Shown piece by piece: positions 1 to 6,552 of a DNA stretch of 21,075 nt. The stretch's first letter is position 1. Each line of letters starts with the position of its first letter. The notes below the pieces were generated by a model. It was not told where the DNA came from. It worked only from the letters and a program-made list of their open reading frames with translations, and did not search any database. Source of the stretch: Flavobacteriales bacterium UBA3364. GTDB lineage: Bacteria > Bacteroidota > Bacteroidia > Flavobacteriales_F > PHOS-HE28. The position numbers and the translations under genes are program-made. The stretch spans positions 1 through 21,075 of the forward strand of contig DEQO01000051.1 of the NCBI GenBank assembly GCA_002360495.1, written 5' to 3'.

Positions 1-1911
1 CTCCTGGTGCAGCGCGCTGCAGAAGTCGGTGCAATACATCGGGGTCACGCCCACTTCGTGCGGCACCCACTTCAGGGTCTGCGTCTCTCCGGGCATGATC
101 AGCAGTTCGGCATTGGCCGCGCCTTTGATCGCGAAGCCGTGTGGCACGTCCCAATCCTGTTCCAGGTTGGTGACGTGGAAGTACACCTCATCGCCGATCT
201 TGATCCCCTCGATGTTGTCCGGGGTGAAGTGTGAGCGGATGCTGGTCATCCATACGTGCACCTCCTTGCCCTTGCGCTCGATCTTGGTCTCCTTCTCTCC
301 TTTCGCCACGTAAGGGTGACTGTTCTTGTTGATGTCGAAGAACTTCACTTCGCGGGAGGTCACCTTGTCGGCCGGGATGGCTTGTGCGTAGTGCGGCTCG
401 CCCACGGTGGGGAAGTCCAGCAGCAGCTCCATCTTGTCGCCGTCGATGCTGTAGAGTTGGGCGCTCTGGTTCAGCTCAGGTCCGGTGGGCAGGTAGCGGT
501 CCTTGGTGATCTTGTTGTAGGCGATCACGTATTTGCCGTAAGGCTGCTTGGTGTCTCCACCAGGTACGCAGAGGTGGCCGATGCTGTAGTAGGTGGGCAC
601 GCGGTCCACGGGCTCCAACGTCTCGAGGCTCCACTTCACGATCTCGCTGCTCACGAAGAAGCTCGTGTACGCGAAACCGTTCGCATCGAACTCGGTGTGC
701 AGGGGGCCCAGGCCGGGCTTCTTCACCTCACCCTTGATCACGCTTTCATACTTCAGCACGGGGATGCCCATGAAATCACCGTCGAGGTCGTTGGCTGCGA
801 TGGCCGCCTGGATCTTGTTGAAGTCGAAGACGGGGATCAACGCTGCGAGCTTGCCGCTGCCCACGATGTACTGGCCGGTGGGGTTCACGTCACAGCCGTG
901 CGGGCTCTTCGGGCAGGGCATGAAGTAGATGAGGTCCTTCAGTTCGCGCGGATCGAGCTGCACGACTTCGTCCATCACGGTGCTCGTTGCGGTGTGGGTC
1001 TCGTCGCTGTACCAGTTGCTGTAGTACTTCACGGGCACTTTGCGGCCCTTGCCCTCCTTGGCGTATTGCTCGGCCTTCTTCCAGTTCACGGCCATGATGA
1101 AGTCCTTGTCACGCTGGCTGGCGTTCACTTCCAGCAGGCTGTAGGCCTGTTCGCTGTTGTAGCAGCTGAAGAAGAACCACCCGTCGCTCACGCCCTTGCC
1201 GGTGCGTGCCAGGTCGAAGTTCATGCCCGGGGTGATGATCTGGAAGGCGATCGACATTTTGCCGGTCTCCGGTTCCGGGTGGATGAAGCTCACCGTGCCC
1301 TTGAAATTCTCACGGTAGCTCTCGATGGGCACATCGCGTTCGGCATCGGTGCCCATAGGGATCGAGAAGCGCGTTCCAGCCACCACGTATTCGGTGTTCG
1401 GCGTGCAGAACGGGGAACTGTGGTTGCCGGCGCAATTGGGGATCTCGATCGTGCTCTTGGTGCGGAAGGTGCCCAGATCCACCAGTGCGATGCGCGGCGT
1501 GTTGTTGCCGTTGATGAAGCACCAGCGACCGTCGCTCTGCGCATCGGTGAGCGAGAGCTGCGGGTGGTGGCTGTCATCCCACGGGATGTAGCCGTGACTG
1601 GTCATCAGCAGGGGCTTGGTCTCCTCGCTGAACCCATAGCCGCTCTGTGGATCCTCGCTGAACACGGGGATGTCGCGCAGGAGGCGGCCGCTGGGCAGCC
1701 CATAGACGCTCAATTGGCCGCTGAATCCGCCGCTCACGAAGTTGTAGAACTCATCGTAGGCGCCGGGTTTCACGTAGACCTTGGCTGCCGCATCACCCTG
1801 CACTACGGCCTGGGCCGTCTGGGGCCGGCAACCCTGCATGGCATTGAAGAGCAGGAACAGGCTTCCCGCTCCCGCGAGCAGTACCGCCATCGACATCATT
1901 GGACGTTTCAT
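1..1911 (-). CDS. nosZ: Nitrous-oxide reductase NosZ, clade II (Sec type), C-terminus outside the window
   Basis: Reduces N2O to N2 in the periplasm, the last step of denitrification. The minus-strand frame is open for 637 codons from ATG 1911 to the window edge without a stop. The N-terminus (residues 1-28) is a hydrophobic Sec-type signal without twin arginines, ending in a possible lipobox (MQGC, Cys28). A D-S-H-H motif at 113-116 matches the clade II CuZ histidine signature. The frame ends in CTDFCSALHQE (627-637), the start of the CuA motif with Cys627, Cys631 and His635; only a short tail should be missing. Its start lies 23 bp after the cytochrome c gene, so the two are very likely co-transcribed. 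Accessory nos genes would be expected to the left, outside the window. The large plus-strand frame opposite (256-2181) is an antisense shadow. Identity is secure; lipidation is inferred. Confidence 0.95.
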   Translation of the reverse strand, partial: MKRPMMSMAVLLAGAGSLFLLFNAMQGCRPQTAQAVVQGDAAAKVYVKPGAYDEFYNFVSGGFSGQLSVYGLPSGRLLRDIPVFSEDPQSGYGFSEETKPLLMTSHGYIPWDDSHHPQLSLTDAQSDGRWCFINGNNTPRIALVDLGTFRTKSTIEIPNCAGNHSSPFCTPNTEYVVAGTRFSIPMGTDAERDVPIESYRENFKGTVSFIHPEPETGKMSIAFQIITPGMNFDLARTGKGVSDGWFFFSCYNSEQAYSLLEVNASQRDKDFIMAVNWKKAEQYAKEGKGRKVPVKYYSNWYSDETHTATSTVMDEVVQLDPRELKDLIYFMPCPKSPHGCDVNPTGQYIVGSGKLAALIPVFDFNKIQAAIAANDLDGDFMGIPVLKYESVIKGEVKKPGLGPLHTEFDANGFAYTSFFVSSEIVKWSLETLEPVDRVPTYYSIGHLCVPGGDTKQPYGKYVIAYNKITKDRYLPTGPELNQSAQLYSIDGDKMELLLDFPTVGEPHYAQAIPADKVTSREVKFFDINKNSHPYVAKGEKETKIERKGKEVHVWMTSIRSHFTPDNIEGIKIGDEVYFHVTNLEQDWDVPHGFAIKGAANAELLIMPGETQTLKWVPHEVGVTPMYCTDFCSALHQE

Positions 1912-1934
1912 GGTATCTGGTTGTGGTTTTCGGT

Positions 1935-2405
1935 TCAAAGGGTGCGCATGAATTCGAGCACCTCCCGGGCTTCGTCCTTCGAGAGGTTCTGGTTGGGCAT
2001 GCGCACCAGACATTCTTCAAGCAGTTTCTGGGCTTCGGGATCCTCGGCGAGCATCACATCGATGTTCATGATCATGTTCATGATCCACTCCGGCTTGCGC
2101 TTGGTGGTCAAGCCTTTCCATCCCGGCCCCACGATCCGGTTCTCGCCCGTGCTGTGGCACGCCTGGCACTTCACGTCGTAGGTGGTCTTTCCCTTTTCCG
2201 TCATCACCGGGTCGATCTCCCCCAGCTTCAGATCGGCATCGGTATACAACGCCACGTTCGGCGTGTTGCCTTCGTCCGGTGTGGCCGGGGTTTCTGCAGC
2301 ACCCGGAGGGCCGGATGGCGCTGTGCCGCCTCCGCCGCAAGCCGCCAAGGTCAGTAGCGCTGCGCCGGTCATCATTCGCAGGGTTGTTCCGATCGTCTTT
2401 CTCAT
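1935..2405 (-). CDS. Lipoprotein mono-haem cytochrome c, probable electron donor to NosZ
   Basis: A 156-residue periplasmic or outer-membrane-anchored class I cytochrome c. The start at 2405 was chosen because MRKTIGTTLRMMTG opens a clear lipoprotein signal with lipobox LAAC (Cys23); an upstream extension to 2480 is rich in Ser/Thr/Pro, precedes the signal and would run into the promoter. A low-complexity Gly/Pro/Ala linker (24-50) follows. The haem motif is CQACH (80-84) and the likely distal ligand is Met136 in RMPNQ. It ends 23 bp before nosZ on the same strand. A small cytochrome c next to nosZ is common in clade II clusters, so electron transfer to NosZ is the natural role. A dyad and a -7-like element upstream suggest redox or nitrogen-oxide control. 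The family is certain; the partner is inferred from position. Confidence 0.9.
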   Translation of the reverse strand: MRKTIGTTLRMMTGAALLTLAACGGGGTAPSGPPGAAETPATPDEGNTPNVALYTDADLKLGEIDPVMTEKGKTTYDVKCQACHSTGENRIVGPGWKGLTTKRKPEWIMNMIMNIDVMLAEDPEAQKLLEECLVRMPNQNLSKDEAREVLEFMRTL

Positions 2406-2477
2406 GGGATAGGTGTTCGTTGGTGCTATGGGAGGTGGAGAGGTGTTCGTTGCTGAAGTCTTTTCGCTGGAGCGTGA

Positions 2478-2521
2478 CAAAAATCATCGGATAGATCTGT
2501 CCGGTATATGACGTTTGTCAT
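2478..2521 (-). promoter_or_regulatory. CRP/FNR-type dyad plus -7 element for cytochrome c-nosZ
   Basis: A perfect dyad ATGAC-GTTT-GTCAT lies at 2508-2521. Exactly 22 bp further on the minus strand is GATTTTTG (2485-2478), 7 of 8 to nothing but its first base being off the Bacteroidota -7 consensus TAnnTTTG. The dyad centre would be near -41 of a start site around 2474, giving a leader of about 70 nt. A weaker TGA-N6-TCA at 2475-2486 overlaps the -7 element and may be a by-product of it. The dyad is also centred 52 bp upstream of the divergent membrane-protein gene at 2567, but no -7 element is seen on that side. Confidence 0.7.
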
Positions 2522-2566
2522 CTTCACCAGTGATATCCGCCAAGTCCCTCACAGAAATCGTGTTCC

Positions 2567-3829
2567 ATGATCGCTAGTACGCCACACGGTCTGCGACGCT
2601 GGTTCGCCATCGCCCTGCTCAACCTCGCCATCGCCGCGATCATCGGATGCGTGCTGCGCAGTATCTACATCGTCGAGATCCCCTACGTCAATTTCAAGCC
2701 CCTACAACAGGCCCATTCCCATGTGGCCATGCTCGGCTGGATCTTCCTCGCGCTGATGGTGTTCCTGCTGGAAGATGCGGACCGTGATGCCGCACAACGA
2801 CGTCACCGCACCTTGTTCTTTTGGGCCCAAGTAGCCGTGGTGGGCATGCTCCTCAGCTTTCCCGTGCAGGGCTACGGTGTGGTGTCCATAGCCTTCACCA
2901 CGTTGCATTTGCTCGTGTCGTACGGGCTCGCCGCGTTCGCCTGGAAAGGCACGAGCCGCTGGGCACCCGCCGGCAGCCGTCGCTTGTTGCGCATCGCCAT
3001 CGGTATGCAGGTGCTATCCACGGTGGGTGTTTGGGCCATGGCACCCATCCTCACCAGCGGGTTGTTCGGGTCGGAGCTGTACTACTGGAGCATCCAGTTC
3101 TTCCTGCACTTCCAATTCAACGGGTGGTTCTGGTTCGCCGCCCTCGCCCTATGGACCCGCTGGGCCGAAACACACGGCGCACCCCAGTTACTCGATCCCT
3201 TCACCATCCGCCTCTGGCTGGTCAGCGCCGTGCTCACCTTCGCCCTCGCTATCGCATGGAGCGAACGCCACTGGCCCATTATCGCCATCAACTCGCTCGG
3301 CGTCCTGCTTCAACTCTGGGCCGGCTGGCGCACTGCAAAGGCCATACGTCACACCCAGCGGATGCTATTCGCGAAAGCGCCGCTCTGGGCCTGGCGCTGC
3401 GTCACCTACGCCCTCATCTTCATGGCCCTCAAGGTGCTTATCCAGACAGTGGTGGCCGTGCCGCCGGTCGCCGTTATTGCCCTCACGATACGGAACTACG
3501 TCATCGGCTTCATCCACCTGAACATGCTGGGCGCCATCAGCATGATGCTCTTTGCCATGGCCCTGCTGCGCGGTTGGTTCGGCTCGACCAACCTCCTCGT
3601 GCGCATCGGCCTTTCGCTCTTCACCGGCGGCGTGCTGCTCAGCGAAGCAGCGCTCTTCTTGCAAGGCACACTGTTCTGGGCTGGCCAAGGCATGATCCCG
3701 GGGTACCATTGGATCCAGTTGCTCACTTCGGTACCTATTCCGGTGGGCGTTGTGCTGTTGTTGGTATACATGGGGCGGGCGGCTTCGCCGCAGCATGCAT
3801 CCGCGAATGACGCAGATGGACGCATGTGA
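2567..3829 (+). CDS. Polytopic membrane protein resembling haem-copper oxidase subunit I
   Basis: A 420-residue, very hydrophobic protein with about 10-12 predicted membrane segments. Histidines sit in or near helices in settings reminiscent of the oxidase subunit I / NorB superfamily: LQQAHSHVAMLGW (His50, His52), FLHFQFNGWFWF (His181) and IHLNMLGAISMM (His317). It lacks the HH pair and HxH pattern needed to call a complete catalytic subunit, so it may be a haem-binding relative, a quinol- or NO-related protein, or a non-catalytic homologue. It is divergent from cytochrome c-nosZ and shares their intergenic region, which points to a role in nitrogen-oxide respiration. The start at 2567 precedes the first helix; no Shine-Dalgarno sequence is visible. 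The last residues (about 405-420) are encoded by a low-complexity repeat-like stretch and may not be conserved. Confidence 0.75.
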   Translation: MIASTPHGLRRWFAIALLNLAIAAIIGCVLRSIYIVEIPYVNFKPLQQAHSHVAMLGWIFLALMVFLLEDADRDAAQRRHRTLFFWAQVAVVGMLLSFPVQGYGVVSIAFTTLHLLVSYGLAAFAWKGTSRWAPAGSRRLLRIAIGMQVLSTVGVWAMAPILTSGLFGSELYYWSIQFFLHFQFNGWFWFAALALWTRWAETHGAPQLLDPFTIRLWLVSAVLTFALAIAWSERHWPIIAINSLGVLLQLWAGWRTAKAIRHTQRMLFAKAPLWAWRCVTYALIFMALKVLIQTVVAVPPVAVIALTIRNYVIGFIHLNMLGAISMMLFAMALLRGWFGSTNLLVRIGLSLFTGGVLLSEAALFLQGTLFWAGQGMIPGYHWIQLLTSVPIPVGVVLLLVYMGRAASPQHASANDADGRM

Positions 3830-3929
3830 AAGCGGATGGGCGTGGCGTGTGGATGCAGTTGTCCGAGTGGGGGGTCCTTGGTGTATCCATGAAGGTCGGG
3901 CCTCCAGGGAAGAGGGGCAACTGCCACTG

Positions 3930-3973
3930 CTGACAGAGGTCAGAAGGTGAGGTGTCCCAGGTGTTTTCTTTGC
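3930..3973 (+). promoter_or_regulatory. CRP/FNR-type dyad plus weak -7 element for the Rrf2 gene
   Basis: A perfect 14-bp dyad CTGAC-AGAG-GTCAG lies at 3930-3943. TTCTTTGC (3966-3973) follows after 22 bp, the same spacing as in the other promoters of this set, although it fits TAnnTTTG poorly. With the dyad centred near -41, transcription would begin at about the ATG at 3977, giving a leaderless or nearly leaderless mRNA. Confidence 0.6.
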
Positions 3974-3976
3974 GGT

Positions 3977-4411
3977 ATGTTTTCCAAGGCGTGTGAGTAT
4001 GCGATCCGGGCTTCGGTGTGTATCGCTGCGTGTGGGGTAGAGGGCAAGAGCATGCGGCTGGGCGAGATCGCCAAGAAGACCGATCTTCCCGAGGCATTCA
4101 CCGCGAAAGTTTTACAGCAACTGGTGCACGCCAACTTGGTGACCTCCACCAAAGGGCCCGGCGGTGGCTTCTCCATCACACCCGCCCTCGCACGCAAAGT
4201 GAACCTCAGCCACATCGTGGCCACCATCGATGGCGATGACGTTTACAAGGGCTGCGCCCTCGGCCTGCCACAGTGCGACGCCCGCAAGCCCTGCCCGCTG
4301 CACGACCATTTCCTCCAGATCCGTGAACAACTCCGCCGCATGTTGGAAAGCACAAGCGTGCAAGATCTCGTGGATGATCTGAAGGAAGGAGGCGCGGTCT
4401 TGAAGCGCTAG
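3977..4411 (+). CDS. Rrf2-family transcriptional regulator, putative Fe-S sensor (IscR/NsrR-like)
   Basis: A 144-residue winged-helix regulator. The start at 3977 gives the typical Rrf2 opening MFSKACEYAIRA; an extension to 3947 would add ten unlikely residues. The DNA-binding region contains MRLGEIAKKTDLPEAF and the wing TKGPGGGFSI (58-67). Three cysteines, Cys93, Cys100 and Cys106 (spacing x6 and x5), lie where IscR and NsrR bind a 2Fe-2S or 4Fe-4S cluster, so sensing of NO, oxygen or Fe-S status is likely. The target genes cannot be told from sequence. A perfect TGAC-N4-GTCA dyad sits 40 bp upstream, suggesting that a CRP/FNR-type factor controls this regulator and that the two form a cascade. 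The gene converges on the universal stress protein gene. Confidence 0.9.
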   Translation: MFSKACEYAIRASVCIAACGVEGKSMRLGEIAKKTDLPEAFTAKVLQQLVHANLVTSTKGPGGGFSITPALARKVNLSHIVATIDGDDVYKGCALGLPQCDARKPCPLHDHFLQIREQLRRMLESTSVQDLVDDLKEGGAVLKR

Positions 4412-4927
4412 CAAGAGCATGCGCCACACCTTGACCGGGCGTCATCCTGGCGGTCATCATGGATCCCTCGGAAGTCCAGGTAGGTCGTGATCGTTGCTCA
4501 TACTTACCACCAGTGCGTGTTGATGCAATGGATCGATACCACCAGTGCAACGTCCGCCGGAAGCCCCGGAACTCCACACCCGTCGCAGTTCCTCTAAGGG
4601 TAAAGGCCGCAAGCCAGGTTCCTCGAACGGTCCGGGGATAGTTCCAAATGGCCGGGATCCGATCCATGCGACCTGTGCGGCCGCGTGCGGATCATCTTCA
4701 AGCCTGACCAACATAATAGGTGCCGTCGGGTAGCCGCGGTTCCTTGGGGCTAGGTGCAACGGGCATTTTGATCGGTAGCCTTACGTTACTCAACACGGGT
4801 CAAGATGTGTGTAACCAAGGTTTACACATAGCGTCGAGCTATGCACGAGGTGACATGTTCCGTTCGACCGAAGGTTCCACGCAATGGGCGCACATTGTCG
4901 ATGATGGCGAAACGACGGCGCCCTGCC
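4412..4927. other. 516-bp non-coding stretch between two convergent genes
   Basis: No convincing gene is seen on either strand: open frames here have no recognisable motif, signal or start context. A 12-bp direct repeat TACCACCAGTGC occurs at 4505-4516 and 4537-4548. TTGACCGGGCGTCAT near 4433 looks like the shared operator but has a 5-bp spacer. Two adjacent dyads lie at 4808-4843. No U-tract terminator for either flanking gene was identified. Confidence 0.5.
4808..4843. repeat. Two overlapping inverted repeats
   Basis: TGTGTAA (4808-4814) and TTACACA (4822-4828) form a perfect 7-bp dyad with a 7-nt centre. CATAGC (4827-4832) and GCTATG (4838-4843) form a 6-bp dyad with a 5-nt loop right next to it. 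They lie 85-120 bp beyond the 3' end of the universal stress gene. There is no T-run, so a terminator is possible but not shown; an operator is the alternative. Confidence 0.35.
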
Positions 4928-5737
4928 CTAGTGTTCCAACACCAGCAGCGGGATCCGCGTTTGCAGGGCCAATCGCTTGGCAACGCTGCCGTGGAACAGG
5001 CCATCCAAGAAACCGGTGTGGCGGTGCAGCACGGCCACCAGGTCCATGGCGTCCCGATCGGCCGTCTGGGCAAGAGCTTGTGCCACATCGCCACCTGGCG
5101 CATCAGCGTATGTGTGCGGCACGCGTAAGAAGATCTCGTCGTAGTCGGCCAGCACCTGCGGGTCTGGTTCTTCGGCGGGGTTGCGCAATACATGGGCGAT
5201 GGTGATGTCGGCGCCATGTTCGTTCGCGAGGGTCACCAGCAGGCGCATGGCGAAGGGCTCCACACGTACATGGTCATCGGCCAACAGGATGTGCCGCAGA
5301 CCCGCGAATTTGGCATCCTTGGGAACGATCAGCACCGGTATCTTGCTGGTCTTGGCCACATCGGCTGCGTTGCTGCCGAACAATGTGCCACCCACAGTGG
5401 CACCTTGCGTGCCCATCACGATAATGTCGATGTCCCGTTGTTTGCACACCCCGGGCAGGGCGGTGGCCAACGGACCGTAGACCACCTCGGTGGTCACCAG
5501 CGCATCAGCGCCGTTGCGCAAGGCCCTGAACCGCGTGGTGAATTCGGCAAGCCCTTCCACGGACGAGGCATAGAGCGCGCTGGTCATGTCCACCATGGCC
5601 GCATAGCCGGGCAGTGGATCCATGTAGGAGTGCAGCAACGTATAGGTGTTGAGGGCACCTCCATAAAGGTCCAGCGCATAGGCGCAGGCGTTCAACGAAC
5701 CGTCGCTGAAGTCGGTGGGGATCAGGATGTGTGCCAT
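4928..5737 (-). CDS. Universal stress protein, two tandem UspA domains
   Basis: A 269-residue cytoplasmic protein of the UspA superfamily, twice the length of a single domain. Domain 1 (about 1-140) starts MAHILIPTDFSDGS, with the Asp of the nucleotide-binding strand, and carries GTQG...GS (109-122), close to the ATP-binding motif G-2x-G-9x-G-S/T but one residue shorter between the second and third Gly. Domain 2 (about 146-269) starts HILLADDHV and ends IPLLVLEH; it lacks the first Gly of the motif, so only the first half may bind nucleotide. Such tandem proteins are typically induced under energy or oxygen limitation; the biochemical role is unknown. The operator 52 bp upstream places it in the same putative regulon as nosZ and the oxidase. 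Confidence 0.92.
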   Translation of the reverse strand: MAHILIPTDFSDGSLNACAYALDLYGGALNTYTLLHSYMDPLPGYAAMVDMTSALYASSVEGLAEFTTRFRALRNGADALVTTEVVYGPLATALPGVCKQRDIDIIVMGTQGATVGGTLFGSNAADVAKTSKIPVLIVPKDAKFAGLRHILLADDHVRVEPFAMRLLVTLANEHGADITIAHVLRNPAEEPDPQVLADYDEIFLRVPHTYADAPGGDVAQALAQTADRDAMDLVAVLHRHTGFLDGLFHGSVAKRLALQTRIPLLVLEH

Positions 5738-5752
5738 GGAATGGTAGCTCCA

Positions 5753-5796
5753 CGAACCTACATACCAAGGTTGCGTGCATACATGACCATGGTCAG
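5753..5796 (-). promoter_or_regulatory. CRP/FNR-type dyad plus -7 element for the universal stress gene
   Basis: The dyad ATGAC-CATG-GTCAG lies at 5783-5796 (core TGAC-N4-GTCA). On the minus strand TAGGTTCG (5760-5753) follows after 22 bp and matches TAnnTTTG except at one position. The implied start near 5750 gives a leader of roughly 12 nt before ATG 5737. Confidence 0.75.
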
Positions 5797-5891
5797 GTCA
5801 ATTCCAACTTGTCGAACATGGCTCCGTGTAGAAAACAGGACATGACCCTGGAGTCGCGCGCAACGCCTGTTGCAATGCTCCGGCGCGATAC

Positions 5892-6242
5892 CTAGCACCG
5901 ATCTCCAACACCCGGCGCCACATGCACGTCAAGGAAGTCTATCTGGCCTTTCACGCCGGCTTCATGTAACATGCGTTTGACGATGGTCATCACGTCGGCT
6001 TTTTCTGTGACGTTCAACTTCTGCAAGCGTACCACGATGATGCCGGTGGTGGTGCAGGAATACTCCACGTTGGCGTGGGGTTCCTTCGCCACTCGAGCAC
6101 TGATCTTCGTCCAAAGAGCTTCGTCCATGCCGCTCACTTGCACGGTGACAATGGCATTGAGTGTTTGTCCGGCCGGTTCTTCCTGTGCAATGGAGCGGAA
6201 GGTCACGAATAGACAGAACAGTGCGAGTACGAGGTGTTTCAT
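5892..6242 (-). CDS. Small secreted protein with a ferredoxin-like (HMA-like) fold, no CxxC
   Basis: A 116-residue protein with a Sec signal peptide (MKHLVLALFCLFVTFRSIAQ, cleavage probably after SIAQ). The mature part has the strand-helix-strand-strand-helix-strand rhythm of heavy-metal-associated domains (NAIVTVQVSG, then a helix, TGIIVVRLQ, then a second helix, IDFLDVHV) but lacks the metal-binding CxxC; only Cys in VEYSCTT and the C-terminal Cys remain. Any metal binding is therefore speculative. The start at 6242 is favoured over the in-frame ATG at 6248 because AAGGA lies 8 nt before it but only 2 nt before the other. It follows the 48-residue basic-protein gene by 34 bp on the same strand, so both are probably transcribed from the promoter shared with the multicopper oxidase. 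Confidence 0.7.
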   Translation of the reverse strand: MKHLVLALFCLFVTFRSIAQEEPAGQTLNAIVTVQVSGMDEALWTKISARVAKEPHANVEYSCTTTGIIVVRLQKLNVTEKADVMTIVKRMLHEAGVKGQIDFLDVHVAPGVGDRC

Positions 6243-6276
6243 GGTCATGGTCCTTGCGATGGTCAAGATCTGTGGT

Positions 6277-6423
6277 CTACTTGCCAGTCCTCTTCCGCGT
6301 GCCTTCGACAATGGCGGTCTTCTTGTGGGCCTTGGCGGCGGATACGCTCATGAAGCGGCCGGTGATCGCGCTGCGCCCGATGCCTTTTCCCGGACCGGTC
6401 TTGGTGGTTCTCTTGGTGGTCAT
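6277..6423 (-). CDS. Small highly basic protein of 48 residues, function unknown
   Basis: A Lys/Arg-rich protein (start MTTKRTTKTGPGKGIGRSA) with a G-R-S-A-x-T-G-R-F motif at 16-24 followed by a short basic tail with KKTAIVEGT. Small proteins with a GRSA.TG.F core recur in many bacteria without an established function. The start at 6423 was chosen over an extension to 6492 because the extension would run through the shared operator and the -7 element. GGGAGGGAGG lies about 20 nt upstream, farther than a normal ribosome-binding site. It leads a likely two-gene unit with the secreted ferredoxin-fold protein and is divergent from the multicopper oxidase. A nucleic-acid-binding role would fit the charge but is only a guess. 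Confidence 0.6.
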   Translation of the reverse strand: MTTKRTTKTGPGKGIGRSAITGRFMSVSAAKAHKKTAIVEGTRKRTGK

Positions 6424-6455
6424 GATATGCTCAGGAATTTGGTCCTCCCTCCCAT

Positions 6456-6499
6456 CAAGGTTAGTGCGAACGTGGCGCAGTGACACTGACAACGGTCAG
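6456..6499 (-). promoter_or_regulatory. CRP/FNR-type dyad plus -7 element, leftward arm of a divergent promoter
   Basis: The perfect dyad CTGAC-AACG-GTCAG (6486-6499) also has a -7 element on its left side: TAACCTTG (6463-6456, minus strand), again after 22 bp and with one mismatch to TAnnTTTG. It would drive the basic-protein and secreted-protein genes with a leader of about 29 nt. Confidence 0.6.
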
Positions 6500-6529
6500 C
6501 CGCCCACGTCCACAACGACGCTAGGTTGC
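6486..6529 (+). promoter_or_regulatory. CRP/FNR-type dyad plus -7 element for the multicopper oxidase
   Basis: The same perfect dyad at 6486-6499 is followed after 22 bp by TAGGTTGC (6522-6529), a -7-like element. The implied start near 6533 leaves about 20 nt before ATG 6553. The core TGACAACGGTCA is identical to that in front of the TerB-like gene. Confidence 0.7.
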
Positions 6530-6552
6530 AGCCTGATCGTATTTCCTCAAAG

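Noticed and set aside
256..2181. 641-codon plus-strand open frame
   Set aside because: It is antisense to nosZ and cytochrome c, whose motifs are unmistakable on the minus strand; the translation is low-complexity Val/His/Leu/Ala-rich sequence typical of the reverse of a GC-rich gene.
2475..2486. TGACAAAAATCA as a second FNR box for nos
   Set aside because: It overlaps the -7 element of the cytochrome c promoter and has an imperfect right half; not counted as an independent site.
3855..3924. GCAGTTG and CAACTGC inverted pair downstream of the membrane-protein gene
   Set aside because: The arms are 7 bp and 56 bp apart, too long a loop to call a terminator or operator with confidence.
4433..4447. 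TTGACCGGGCGTCAT as a further operator
   Set aside because: The spacer is 5 bp rather than 4, and no gene starts nearby.
4457..4759. 100-residue minus-strand open frame in the gene-free region
   Set aside because: No start context, domain or signal; composition looks like non-coding GC-rich DNA.
5977..5990. TTGAC-GATG-GTCAT, an exact operator core
   Set aside because: It lies inside the secreted-protein gene, far from any start, and has no -7 element 22 bp away on either side; probably a coding coincidence.
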